From the NCBI GenBank assembly GCA_016271365.2, contig CM028129.1, positions 1,007,141,501 through 1,007,205,500 on the forward strand: DNA of 64,000 nucleotides, written 5' to 3'. This DNA is from Neoceratodus forsteri. Taxonomy: Eukaryota; Chordata; Ceratodontiformes; Ceratodontidae. The translations under genes and the position numbers were made by a program. Numbering within the stretch: position 1 is the first letter of the stretch; the number at the start of each line of letters is the position of its first letter. Below, in pieces: positions 40,941 through 51,059 of the stretch. The notes below the pieces were generated by a model. That model ran no database searches, was not told the origin of the DNA, and saw nothing but the letters and a program-made list of their open reading frames with translations.

Positions 40941-41760
40941 TCCCCTCTGTCTCTCACCCTGAGAAGATCATTTTGCACCCTGATCAACGCTGTTCCAGTG
41001 CTATGCCTTCTCCTAAATCTGGACTGGAGTGGCTCATAGATGTCAAAAACCATCAGGTGAGCCTCGAGCTGCAAAGCCACCACATTCTTCACTATCTTCC
41101 CCAAAAATGGAAAATTGGAGACAGGCTGATAATTTGTTAAGATGTCAGGGTTGAGAGATGGTTTCTTCAGCAGGGGCCTCACCAATGCCTCCTTCAAGGC
41201 ATCAGGGAAAAACCTCCGAGAGCAAGCACAGGACAAATCTCAGTGAATACTGGACCAACAGACTTGGCACATCCCACTAATAAATGCATCAGGCCCGGGT
41301 CCAGTTCACAAAAACTGGGCCACAGCTTCGAGATTACCTTGATGACCTCAGCCAACCCCACCGGATGAACTCATCCCAGACAACTGGAGTGCTTCTGTAC
41401 ATGCCAGGCTCTACACTGTGGGACTGATCTTGTCCCACTGGAGAGATCTAGGTCCTAATGGAGGACACCCTGTCAGAAAAGAACTGAGCAAACTCCTTGC
41501 ACTGTGTGATAGAAACTGCTCTTTTCGGCTGCAGACCGGGTGGATGAAGTAGCCTGTCTACAGTCCGAAAGAGCAGAGCCAGTCTGTTCCTTCCTGCAGC
41601 AATCTCCCTGGACAGGAACTCTGCCTTCTTATGGTTGATTGCCCTTTGATATTCACCGCAGTGAATTCTCAAAGCCAGTTTGTTATCCAGCGACCTGGTC
41701 CTCCTCAAGCAGCACTCCAACTTCTGACCCCTGGTCTTCATCTCCCTGAGAGTTCCATCA
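40919..41760 (-). pseudogene. L2 linker and reverse transcriptase N-terminus
   Basis: Frame 40,919-41,236 gives EALVRPLLKKPSLNPDILTN and YQPVSNFPFLGKIV, the very typical L2 fingers block (PLLKKPSLDPxxLxNYRPISNLPFL). It then gives QSRFRRRHSTGTALIRVQND. Frame 41,448-41,741 is the linker (RRTRSLDNKLALRIHCGEYQ). A frameshift at about 40,930 separates it from the C-terminal frame. Confidence 0.88.
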
Positions 41761-41762
41761 AA

Positions 41763-42596
41763 CTACAGGGATCTCAAGTGAGAAGACCTGGGTTGTATAC
41801 GGATCGGTGCTACAGGGTCGAGTGCCTTGGTGACAGCATTATTATATGCTGTCACCACCTCATCCAACCCCACCGCACATGCAGCACTCACACCAGAAAA
41901 ATCTGCTACTGCCAACAGTCCCTCTGGGGACAATCCACTCAAAGGATGGTAGCAGACCATCTCAACAGGGGAGGGACTAACAGGGGGAGCCTGAACAAGA
42001 ATTCTACCGTGCAGTGATCTGACCAAGACATGGGATCAATCCTGAGAACCGTGATCTCAAACCCCAGTGAGAATACTAGGTCCAAGGTGTGGCCGTGGCA
42101 CTGGGTTGCAGAAGCAACAGCTCGTGTGAGCCCAGCGATGTCATCGTCTGGAGGAAGTCCTTCCCAAAATGTGAGAGTTCGTTGTTGACCCAGGCACTGA
42201 AGTCCCCCAGAATCAACCACCTGGGTGACTCCAATACCCTGTCGGCAATGAAGTCCGCAACTTCCTGCAGAAAATCCCTCTCGTGCCCCAAGGGACAGTA
42301 AATGAGGAGGATCCTGTAACTTGCATCTAACCCCCACACACAGCCATGCATTCAAATGATGAAACGGACCCCACTGGGTGCACAGAGAAGTTCAAGTCAG
42401 ATCTAAAACAGATGGCCACACCCCAGCCCTTGCGTTTCCTCCTCGGGCAGTGCACTACAGAGTACCTGGGTGGGATGGAGGCCTCCAAAACTGGACATGC
42501 ATCATCCCCCAACCAGGTCTACCTGATGCAGGCCAGGTTGATCGAAGAAATCAAGTCCACAATAATAGCAGTCTTGTTTCTCATCGATCTAGCATT
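41763..42596 (-). pseudogene. L2 endonuclease
   Basis: Reading left from 42,596: LNARSMRNKTA, IRQTWL where SETWL is expected (catalytic Glu changed to Gln), RRKRKGWGVAICFRSDL, YRILLIYCPLGHERDFL, LILGDFSAWVNNE (GDFN block with Asn changed to Ser), TPWTLDLVFSLGFEI and SWSDHCTVEFL (SDH kept). Frames 42,076-42,351 and 41,939-42,355 overlap and must be combined. Confidence 0.85.
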
Positions 42597-44455
42597 CAAT
42601 TCAATTCACTTTATTTACTGAGTAAGCACACTGGGCCAAGGCCCGTTTTCAGGAATGACCCAGAGCTTCAAACAATTAGAAGCTAAGATGGTATACATGG
42701 AGATACAAAAATACATTGATACAACAGCAAATACAAATATAAGTACACATATAAGTACACATATTTAAAAACAGTTACATAAAGCTAAACACTGAAAATT
42801 ATTAAATAAAACCTTCTTAAATATTACACTTCTACTTTAATCTGATGCTTTGTACTGTGTTTGATGTTATGTGCTTTAACGAGGAGCCTTTGTAAATGAG
42901 TCTTTGACTCAAAGGTTGTATATCCGATTTACTTCTTGGGGCATTTACACAGTTAAGAGGCAAATAATTCCAAAAAATTGAACTCTGAGCAGAAAAAGCC
43001 CTCTCTCTCATATAAGTGAAAACTTAGGCAATGACAAGCGAAGTGCTTTAGAGGAACGAAGCAATCTAGATTCCTCCTTAATTTCAAGTAAGGCAGACAA
43101 AGGAGATTTACTACCTAAAAAAAGTGCACAATTTATCATACAACCCAAGTTGTAAAGATGGGTCAGCCTGGGGGCAGTCAACCAAAGGCATTGTACAAAG
43201 TACAGTGGTGCATTTTGTAAGGCTTTGCCAGGACAAATCTATATATAGAATTAAAAGTTTTGTTAACTAGATCCAAATCCTTTTTCGCTAATTTAGTGAA
43301 CAAAAAAGAGTTGTAATTAAATGTAGACAGTAACATACTTTCAGATATTGTTTCCCTAGCTTCTCTAGTCAAGAAGTCTTTAATACAATACAAAGTACCA
43401 AGTTTCTGACTCACAGCCTTTACTGTCTTTCTAATACGGGACGAAAATGTAAGATTAGGCTCTTATAACACCCCTAGGTATTTAGTCTCCATGACTTGAT
43501 GTATTAAAGATCCAGCTAAGTCAAACACTAGTAGTGGTTTAGCATTATGTAATTTAGCTGTGGAGCCAAATAAAATACATTGTGTATTTTTGGTATTTCA
43601 GCATTGTTACAATAACCATCTATTTAAAGCAGTGAAATCTTGATTTAATGTAATATTGATTTCATCTACTTTTGCAGAGCTAGTAAATAAAATATCATCA
43701 TCCACATAAAGCAATACTCTAGAAGCAGTTAGACCTTTAGAAATTGGATCGATAAATAGGGAAAACAACAGGGATCCCAAGATAGACCCCTGTGAGGCTC
43801 CCTGGTGAAGCATACATGTCAGTGAGTCAACCCCTCCATGATTTACTTTCACAGGGCGATTTGTTAGATAACTGTAAAACCATTCACAAGGTTTATCTGT
43901 CAGGCCAGAGTCCTTCATTCTCCAGAGCAGCGTGGCATGATTAACTAAATTGAAAGCTGTTGATAAATCGATAATACTGACCCAGTCAACAACCCCATAT
44001 CTACTGAGCTTAAGGCGTGGTTTGTAAAATGTGCCAGTGCAGTGCCAGTACTGTAAGACTTATGAAAACCATGCTGCTCCAGAGAGTGAAGTTCTTCAGC
44101 CTCTAACTATTCAGTCAATTGATCATTAATCATTTTTTTAAAATATTTTGCTTAATGGGGAAAGAATAGATATTGGACGGTAATTGTCAAGATCATGAAG
44201 TGAGCCATATTTGGGTATATGTTTAATAATCGTCTGTTTCCAGACTTCAGGAAACTCACCAGAGATCAAGGATAGATTGTATATCTGTGTTAATGGCTGG
44301 TATGAAGCTAGAAATAAGTTTCAAGAACCAAGGTTCAAGACCGTCAAATCCCACGCTTTTATTTGTAGGCATCTTTGGTAGTAATTTATGCACTTGCTGC
44401 AGCCTAATAATATGAAAATAAAAAGGGTGGGAAAAATCTGCAGAAGCCATCTCCT
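42594..44455 (-). mobile_element. LINE remnant G with conserved tail, copy 4
   Basis: The 3' end carries the shared tail (42,608-42,662, on the complement GGGCCTTGGCCCAGTGTGC then TTACTCAGTAAATAAAG) followed by (GAATT)n at 42,594-42,607. A reverse-transcriptase remnant lies upstream. The 5' end at about 44,455 joins L1 endonuclease sequence. It belongs to the L2/CR1 group. AT-rich composition sets it apart from the C/T-rich copies B, C, D and E. Confidence 0.8.
43178..44450 (-). pseudogene. Reverse transcriptase of LINE G
   Basis: Frame 44,256-44,450: KSVGFDGLEPWFLKLISSFI (GPDG block as GFDG). Frame 43,607-43,918: SGLTDKPCEWFYSYLTNRPV, GASQGSILGSLLFSLFIDPI and LLYVDDDILF (YVDD, catalytic pair intact). 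Frame 43,178-43,414: C-terminal KLGTLYCIKDFLTREARETI and FNSIYRFVLAKPYKMHHC. Stops lie between the frames. Confidence 0.8.
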
Positions 44456-44566
44456 TAAACCCCAGCTTCAGGAATTTACTGTGCTCCCACTCAGATAGAT
44501 GTGTCTCCTATAGAAGCACAAATTCTGCTGTTGACTTTCTAAGCTGTGCTAAAATTTTACTTCATT
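44456..44566 (-). pseudogene. L1 copy 3, endonuclease fragment left of a CR1
   Basis: The complement reads SKILAQLRKSTAEFVLL, then ETHLSEWEHSKFLKLGFKE, the L1 ORF2 endonuclease block around the catalytic QETHL (the Gln codon is a stop). It continues the ORF2 start MANIGSVICTYNVNGLTSP at 46,030-46,081, the two being separated by the CR1 at 44,567-46,030. Confidence 0.82.
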
Positions 44567-46030
44567 TACTAACATACTAACATACTAAAATGCCAGCAGA
44601 ATAGGCCTAACGGTCTTTCACGTCTGCTCGTTTGGTCAGCCCCCACCCTGGGAGCTGACCTTGCTGCCCCCCTCGCCTTCTCTGGCTTCTCCCTTCCCAG
44701 TTCCGGATATTCTCACTGCATTGGATTTTGCTTCCAGAACCCTTCCCCTGTACCTGTCCCACCCCTCTTGAACCCCTCCACTGTCTCTGCCTCCACCAGC
44801 CCCTAGGCAGCACATTCCATGGCTCCACCACCCTCTCAGTGAAGTAGCACCTCCTCTTTTCTCCTGAATCTTCCCCTCCAGCTTCCACCCATGCCCTCTA
44901 GTGGCCCCTCCTCCTTCCTTCGAAGCACCCTGACTGTTCCTCCCCTATTTACCCCCTTCATGTACCTGAAGACCTCTATCATATCTCCCCGGTCCCTTCT
45001 CTCTTCCAATGTGTACATATTTAGCTCTTTGAGCCTCTCCTCATAGGTCCTGTCCCCCAAGCCCCAAATCATTTTGGTTGCCCTCCTCTGGACCCTCTCC
45101 AGGAGTTTAATGTCCCTCTTTAAGTGTGGCCTCCAAAACTGCATGCAGTACTCGAGGTGTGGCCTCACCAAGCAGTTATACAGAGGGAGTATCACTTCCC
45201 TCCTTCTGGAGTGATCCCCCTAGCGATGCATCCCAGCATCCTGTTGGCCTTGGCTGCTGCCCTCCTACAAGTCTCTGAGTTGTTCATCTTGACATCCACC
45301 ACCAACCCCAGGTCCCTCTCAGCCATCGAGACTTGTAGCATTCCCCAGGTGTACACTTGGCCGGGTTTCTGATCCAGGTGCAGTACCTTGCATTTCCCTG
45401 CATTGAACCTCAGCTTCCACTTTCTAGACCATCTTTCCAGAGCCTCCAGGTCCCCCTGTAGGCCACCTCCCCTCCTCCCCATCCACCACCACCCCAGTTT
45501 TGAGTCATCCGCAAAGAGACTCATCTCACTCCTGATACCTGTCCTTATGTCAGAGACATAGGCGTTGAACAGGAGGGGCCCAAGGACTGATCCCTGTGGG
45601 ATCCCACTAATGACCCTCCTTGGGGATGAGACTATCCTGCCAACTACGACCCTCTGGGTCCAGTTCTTGAGCCAATTGCCTATCCATCTGATCATCTGGT
45701 TCCCCACCCCCATTTCTTCCAGCTTATCCAACATGCCCAAGTGAGGAACAGAGTCAAATGCCTTGCTGAAGTCTAGAAAGAGGATGCCCACTGGTCTACC
45801 CAGGTCCAAGGCACTCATCACCCAGTCATAGAACTCCACAAGGTTTGTCTGACACGATTTCCTCGGATGAATCCATGCTGTCTATCATCCAGGCACCCTG
45901 ACTTTTCCAGGTCCCCCCCAGCCTCTCCTTGACAATGCCCTCCACCACCTTGCCCACCACCGATGTCAGGCTGACAGGCCTGTAGTTCCCTGCCACCTCC
46001 CTTGATCCCCCCTTGTGGATAGGCTGGACT
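44567..46030 (-). mobile_element. CR1 LINE inserted in L1 copy 3
   Basis: The 3' end is at the left, with tail units ACTAACAT (44,567-44,588) and CTGCTGGCATT on the complement. The right end is truncated at QPIHKGGSREVAGNYRPVSL. The element covers reverse transcriptase to C-terminus. Its position splits the L1 endonuclease. Confidence 0.9.
44607..45990 (-). pseudogene. CR1 reverse transcriptase with intact FADD
   Basis: Frame 45,192-45,839 (215 codons): MEFYDWVMSALDLGRPVGIL, FLDFSKAFDSVPHLGMLDKL (motif A intact), [32 protein letters not shown] (motif C intact), [44 protein letters not shown]. Frame 44,836-45,195 continues [52 protein letters not shown]. One frameshift at about 45,195 and the 5' truncation are the main defects. 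Confidence 0.92.
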
Positions 46031-46084
46031 TGTGAGACCATTTACATTATAAGTGCATATCACCGATCCAATGTTAGCCATTAT

Positions 46085-47360
46085 GTTTTAAAACAAGAAA
46101 GAAAAAAAAATAACACAGTAGTTAAGACAGGCTCCCCAGATCTCCCTCTCAGGATCCCCCTCCCAAAAAAACATTGCAGTGGATCTCCATCTTTGAACAA
46201 CTTCTTAACTATACAACAATCATCATTGCTAACTGGACAAAAACCTTTGTGGGTTATCATTATATGACTTCCTAGGTGGAAGATCCAGGTTTATAGGATC
46301 TTTGTCTGAACTCCCTTCCCCACTGTGGAAAGGGAATTAAAAGGGGGGATATGTTTACGCTCTCCAAGTGGAGGGCCCCCGCCGCCCCAGAGCTTCAATG
46401 ATGGTAATTATTATTTAGCTCCTTACACTGTGTGTCAGCAGCTGAACCAACTGAAAATCGTGGGCCCAAACCACCCTTGACACCCCTAGTGAAAGGACAC
46501 CCTGCCTATTTAGCACGAGTGTTACTTAGGTTGTTTCTATCAGCAACATATAAAACTGTAGGCCAATTGACTTATTCTTTGTAAAACAATATGAACATAC
46601 TTTACTAAATACTGGTCCCTGGTAAGGGAGTAATGGGTAACGTAGCCGCCCCCATCAGAAGGGCCACCAAGCAGGCCTCATAAGGAGCCTCCGTCCGAGC
46701 ACAGGTCCGAGCAGGAAAGCCATAGGAATTAGGGTGCAATATACCAATCACCTGATAGCTCCCATTTTTGAGGAGCTAGTAAAATAATAAAGTAATTATG
46801 GGAGACCTAGCAAGCCTAAGCACCTTTAGCAACAAGGGACTGAACCTCAGCAACACACACCTCAGTGCTGACCCAAGCCCATAGATGGAGAAGTTAGCCA
46901 CCATAGCGGTCCAGCCCCAAGACTTCCTCGAAGAAGTTTCCAATAAAGGCCCTAGAAGCCCCCTGCAATCCAGCTGAAACCTTTGATCTTTGTGCCTCAT
47001 TGACCACTGCTTAAGTCAGATCACCTAGTTAATACTTCCAAATTGCGTGAGGGAGACATGAATTCTTGACATGGCTTCTCCACCCGCACCTGACAGACCC
47101 AAGAAGCTCCCAGGCCCACTCAATGTCCCCGATGAGGAAGCCACATCTCCCCCCCCAACCATCAGACTGCAGGCTGTGTAGATACCAAGTGGTATATTTT
47201 AAAAACTAGTACATCCTGACATTATAGAATTTGTTCAATTGAGTATTTTGCACTCCATTTTAAATAAGGTCAAGCCCAGGAAACCCCTTGTAAAGTCAGA
47301 GATATTTTCAAAATATGTCCCCGTAAAGTTAAGCCTGAGGAGATCACAAGAAGCAAATGA
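46085..47360. other. Unassigned stretch inside L1 copy 3
   Basis: Lies between ORF1 and ORF2 of the minus-strand L1. No recognised coding motif is present. The 74-codon minus frame at 46,776-47,000 is not supported. It may contain an unidentified insertion; I see no clear TIRs. Confidence 0.45.
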
Positions 47361-47369
47361 ATGAAAGAT

Positions 47370-48530
47370 ACTATGCCTGAAAGAGCTCAGGTAATTCTGG
47401 AGTTTGCTTCTTCTATGGCATTGTCCATTTCTGGTGCAGTCTGTGTTGGCTCTTTATTCGGCCCTCTCAAGCGTTTCTTACTGCGTATGGAGTCCCAAAA
47501 GGAGGAAGCAGTCATGTTGGCCTTTGGGCCGTCTTTTAGTTCCACTGTAGGCCCAGTCTCTGGTCTCCAACTGTCTGCATTGTGGTAGATTTGCCTCCTC
47601 TCCCTGGGGTTGAATGACCAACTGTCTGCGTTGTGGTAGATTGGCCTCCTCTCCCTGGGGTTGAATGCCCACCGAAATCAAAAAGTCCCCTGCTGCTTGC
47701 AAATCTTGAAAACGTCTCATACTTTCAGCCATCTGAACCTTTAAGCATGCTGGATATTCAACGAAAGCCCTGATATTCTGCTGCTGTAACTGTTTAACCA
47801 CTGTAAGTACTTTTCTCCTTTGGCAAAGCAGCTGTGGTGTAAAGTCGTGGTCCAAATACAGTCGAGTGTCCCCAAAGTGAATCACTTTTTTTGACCATGC
47901 TAAGTGCAAAATCTCCTCCTTCACTCTATAGTCCAGGAATGCTAGAACTACCGAATGTGGTTTCTCCTTGGGGTCCTGAGGTTTTGGAATCAGGGATCTA
48001 TGGGCTCAAATTATATTGAGAGCTTTATCTGGAGGGAGATTAAAAATCTCATGCAGAAATTAGTCTATGAAAGCGGTCATTGCGCCAGTCTCAGTGCCCT
48101 CGGGGAACCCGTGAATCCGGAGGTTATTCCTTCTATTTCTGTTCTCTAGTTCTTCTAAGCATGCTTTGAGTTGTTGAGAGCGATGGTGTAAATCCAGAAG
48201 GGCTTTGTTATGAACATCAGTGGTAGTAGTATAATCCGTTAAGGTTTCTTCAGTTTCCCCAGCTCGTTTGGTTAATATGGCGATCTCTGTACATTGGTCT
48301 GAGACCTTAGCTTCTAATCGCTGGAGTGTCTGGTTGATTTGTTTCAGGGTTTGGCAAAGTTCTCTAGATCTGGTCGTGCACTCAGCTTCCTCCTGTGGGG
48401 TTTCAACGCTTTGCCCAAGTGCAAGACTTGGGGATTCCTGGGCCCTCTCGTTTTCGACCGAAGCCGGCATTTTTGAGCTTTTACTTGCTTGATTCGTGGA
48501 ATTATCCCTCCAGCAATGTTTCAGAGGCAT
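47370..48530 (-). pseudogene. L1 ORF1 protein (coiled coil, RRM-like, C-terminal domain)
   Basis: Frame 48,060-48,530 (156 codons) opens MPLKHCWRDNSTNQASKSSK. It continues with a heptad-like coiled coil (LKQINQTLQRLEAKVSDQ.. to QQLKACLEELE) and the ORF1 signature ENRNRRNNLRIHGFPEG, the start of the RRM-like domain. A frameshifted stretch carries RSLIPKPQDPKEKPHSVVLA. Frame 47,478-47,924 carries the C-terminal domain (KKVIHFGDTRLYLDHDFTPQ, IRAFVEYPACLKVQ). ORF1p is a trimeric nucleic-acid chaperone in L1 RNPs. A 17-residue duplication lies near its end. Confidence 0.9.
47567..47668. repeat. 51-bp in-frame tandem duplication in L1 ORF1
   Basis: Units 47,567-47,617 and 47,618-47,668 differ at three or so positions. 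Being 17 codons long, the duplication adds a second QPQGEEANLPQ..RQL block to the ORF1 C-terminus without shifting the frame. Confidence 0.85.
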
Positions 48531-48665
48531 CAGATAGTCTGAGATTCATCTTTTAGTCAACAGGATGATGGATTAAGGGTTAGATGCCTGTGGATTGTTT
48601 TGTCGATTGGTGGAGCTCGCTGTTTAGGCTGCCATTAGGCGGGTGTCGCAACCGGAAGTCCACAG

Positions 48666-48775
48666 TTAAGTCACTCTTGGTGTACTATTCATTCTAGTAA
48701 TGTGTAAAGTATTATCCTTGTTTGTATTGTTCTTGTTTATATATCAATAAACCCTTCCCCCTAAAAAAAAATTCT
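48666..48775 (+). mobile_element. Short poly(A)-ended retroposon piece (possible L1 3' end)
   Basis: About 110 bp ending ATATCAATAAACCCTTCCCC then CTAAAAAAAAA (to 48,774). It abuts the inverted 5' end of L1 copy 3. It looks like the plus-strand 3' end of an L1 (AATAAA close to poly(A)). Confidence 0.5.
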
Positions 48776-48779
48776 GCCC

Positions 48780-49244
48780 CACTTTATTTTCAGTCTAAAT
48801 GTTTGTCTGTTTGGGATCATCATGTACCCCTGGGAAAAACTAGAGTGCGAGGTTCTCATCTTCCCTGGAGATCGGCTGAGGTACTTGCTTGTCTCTGTAT
48901 TAGAGACCTTGCCTGATGTGCTTTGAAAAGCTCTGGCTCCCAAACTTCACTGGCCAAGTATAGATGCCTTTGCAAACCCTGTACCAAAACCATCAGACAT
49001 GGCGGTCTAAGTATTTTGCTTCAACACTCCAAAATAATATTAATAATCTTTCCAAATTCTTGAAGGTTATCCATTTCTTTTTCACTCCATAGACCCGGTC
49101 TCCCGCTCCTATTCTCAAGGTTGGTGTCTCCCTTATCTCTGACCCTTCTGCTGTTGCTATGTCTTTTAACACCTACTTTACTACCTGTTCCCTTTCTCTT
49201 ATCCCCTCTTCCTCTATCGTTGGTGTGTATTGTTATATATAGGA
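48780..49244 (+). mobile_element. LINE remnant D, left piece (L2-like)
   Basis: The frame 48,722-48,916 includes LSVWDHHVPLGKTRVRGSH and PWRSAEVLACLCIRDLA, the endonuclease-end/linker block that also occurs in copy E (FTSVWDHHAPG near 63,740). C/T-rich linker follows to 49,244, where a CR1 has inserted. It resumes at 51,056. Confidence 0.75.
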
Positions 49245-49821
49245 GAGTTGCTGTAGGACTGGAGGAAGGCTGATATGGTCCCGCTACTCAAGAGCGGTAG
49301 CAAAGAGGCAGGTAACTACAGGCCAGTTAGCCTGAACTCTGTGGTATGCAAATTAAAGGAAAAACTGTTAAAGGAATGGATAGTGGATTACCTGGCCACA
49401 AAAGGCCTTAAAGACCCAGGACAGCATGGTTTCACTGAGGGCAAGTCATGCCAAACAAACCTCAGACTTTTTCAGCTGGGTAACCAGGGAAGTGAACCAG
49501 AGAGGAGCTGTGGATGTAGCATACTTTGATTTTAGCAAAGTATTCAATACAGTTCCCCACAGGAGGCTGTTAAACAAACTGGGGAGCCTGGGTGTGGGGC
49601 ACAAGACACTGAGATGGGTGGGTAACTGGCTAAAAAAACAGAACTCACTGGGTGGTGGTGAATGGTGCAGGTTCTGCGGAGGGGAGGGTGACAAGCGGTG
49701 TTCCCCAGGGATCGGTGTTGGGTCCAGTCCTCTTCAATGTCTTCATCGGTGCCATTGCTGAAGGGCTATAAGGGAAAGTTTGCCTGTTTGCAGACGACAC
49801 AAAACTATGTAACAGAATGGA

Positions 49822-49997
49822 CTAGGAGTGCCAACTTTTATGAATCATTGTGGGTGCTCATGCTCAGTAGGTAGTGATTTTCATTTGGACAAGTTTCCAA
49901 GTAATCCTTTTTTGCAGGTTCCCTCAAAACATCGAGGGTGCTTAAGTCAACTTTGTGGGTGCTTGAGTACCCAAGCAGCCATGGAGCCGGCACCTAT
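49822..49997. mobile_element. hAT-like MITE 1 in CR1
   Basis: A 176-bp insertion with ends CTAGGAGTGCC and, on the complement, ATAGGTGCCGG. It is flanked by AGAATGGA (49,814-49,821) and AGAGTTGA (49,998-50,005), 6 of 8 bases equal. The CR1 frame (LCNR..DTPDGVDK) reads across it. The terminal motif ATAGGTGC also ends MITE 2, so they may be the same family. It has no coding capacity. Confidence 0.65.
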
Positions 49998-50295
49998 AGA
50001 GTTGACACACCAGATGGGGTAGATAAAATGAAAAGGGACCTACAAAGGTTGGAAGACTAGTCTAGGGAGTAGAAGCTGGGGTTTAATGCTAAAAAAATGG
50101 AAGATCATGCATATGGGAAACAACAATCCAGGAACAGTTTACAAACTAGGGGGAGAGGGAATTTCAAGTTGCAGACTTGAGTGTGATCTGGGAGTCATCA
50201 TCTCTGATGACCTGAAGGTGGCCAATCAATGTGACAAGGCAGCTGCAAAAGCTAGCAGGATGCTGGGCCGCATTAGTAGGGGAATAACCAGCAGA

Positions 50296-50454
50296 CATAG
50301 GTGCTGGAACGGGGGGGGCCACTAGGGCCATGGCCCTACCACTTTTGTAAGTGGCCCTATCACTTTTTGCTATCATGGTAATATATTTAATAGGGGAAAA
50401 TTTACCCCTTATATCCTTGGCCCTACCACTTTTCAAACCATTCTGGCACCACTG
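50296..50454. mobile_element. hAT-like MITE 2 in CR1, perfect 8-bp TSD
   Basis: A 159-bp insertion flanked by the perfect duplication CCAGCAGA (50,288-50,295 and 50,455-50,462). The left end is CATAGGTGCTGGAACGG; the right end, on the complement, is CAGTGGTGCCAGAATGG. An 8-bp duplication with CA..TG ends is diagnostic of the hAT superfamily. The inside has GGCCCTACCACTT twice. The CR1 frame continues after it. Confidence 0.85.
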
Positions 50455-51059
50455 CCAGCAGAAGGAGGGAAGCGATACTCCTAGTGTACAGACTAGTGAG
50501 GCCTCACATCGAATACTGCGTCCAGTTCTGGAGACCCCATCTGCAGAAAGACATTAACAGGGTGGAGGCTGTGCAGAGGAGGGCAACCCAAATGGTAAGT
50601 GGCCTACAAAACAAACCATACGGAGACAGGCTGAGGGAGCTAAATTTGTATTCAATGGAGGAAAGGAGAGAGTGGGGAGACATAACTGAAACATATAAAT
50701 ACCTCTCTGGGAGAAACAGAACACAATTAGATACAATCTGCCAAAGAAAAAAGTACTCTAGAACTAGAGGTCACAACATGAGGCTGGAGGGGGTAGAGGC
50801 ACAAAGGCAATGTGAGGAAATACTTTTTCACTGAAAGGGTGGTGGATAAGTGGAATGGGCTGCCAGCAGAGGTGGTGGGGGTGGAAATGGTTACAGGCTT
50901 CAAGAGGGCATGGGGCAAACACATAGGGAGCCTGAGAACACAATAAGAGAGGACATGTGTCTAATCAGAGATATACTGGTGCACAAAATGCACTAAAATG
51001 GGCAGATGCAGTGAGCTGGTGAGCCATTATCTGCCATCAAGTTCTATGTTTCTACTCTC

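Larger units (their letters stand above)
39635..42596 (-). mobile_element. L2 LINE (Maui-like), nearly complete, minus strand
   Basis: It is about 2.96 kb, from a 3' tail at about 39,640-39,700 (complement reads GTGCCCAGAGCCTCCAGGAT then TGGGCACTCAAGAAATGAA) to the start of the endonuclease (LNARSMRNKT) at 42,596. There the 3' end of LINE G abuts it. It contains endonuclease, linker, reverse transcriptase and C-terminus. It is inactive through frameshifts and active-site changes. Confidence 0.92.
46031..48665 (-). mobile_element. L1-type LINE, copy 3, 5' part
   Basis: The complement starts near 48,665 with a 5' UTR-like GCGACACCCGCCTAATGGC, then ORF1 (48,530-47,370), then 1.28 kb without recognised motifs, then the ORF2 start at 46,081. 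ORF2 is interrupted after 17-19 codons by a CR1. An inter-ORF distance of 1.28 kb is unusually long for L1, so 46.09-47.36 kb probably includes a further insertion that I cannot identify. Confidence 0.8.
49275..50834 (+). pseudogene. CR1 reverse transcriptase interrupted by two MITEs
   Basis: Frame 49,275-49,529: NYRPVSLNSVVCKLKEKLLK, DPGQHGFTEGKSCQTNL. Frame 49,426-49,761: DVAYFDFSKVFNTVPHRRLL (motif A, catalytic Asp kept, KAFDT as KVFNT), then [10 protein letters not shown] and a frameshift. LFADDTKLCNRM (intact) lies at about 49,786-49,820. After MITE 1: DKMKRDLQRLED-like and MHMGNNNPGTVYKLGG, ECDLGVIISDDLKVANQC, RMLGRISRGITSR. After MITE 2: VYRLVRPHIEYCVQFWRPHL and VQRRATQMVSGLQNKPYGDR. 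Confidence 0.9.
49245..51055 (+). mobile_element. CR1 LINE inserted in LINE D
   Basis: Starts at DWRKADMVPLLKSGSKEAGN (reverse-transcriptase fingers) and ends with the CR1 tail ..GAGCCATTATCTGCCATCAA then GTTCTATGTTTCTAC at 51,055. It carries two hAT-like MITEs (49,822-49,997 and 50,296-50,454). The surrounding L2-like frame continues on both sides. Confidence 0.92.
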
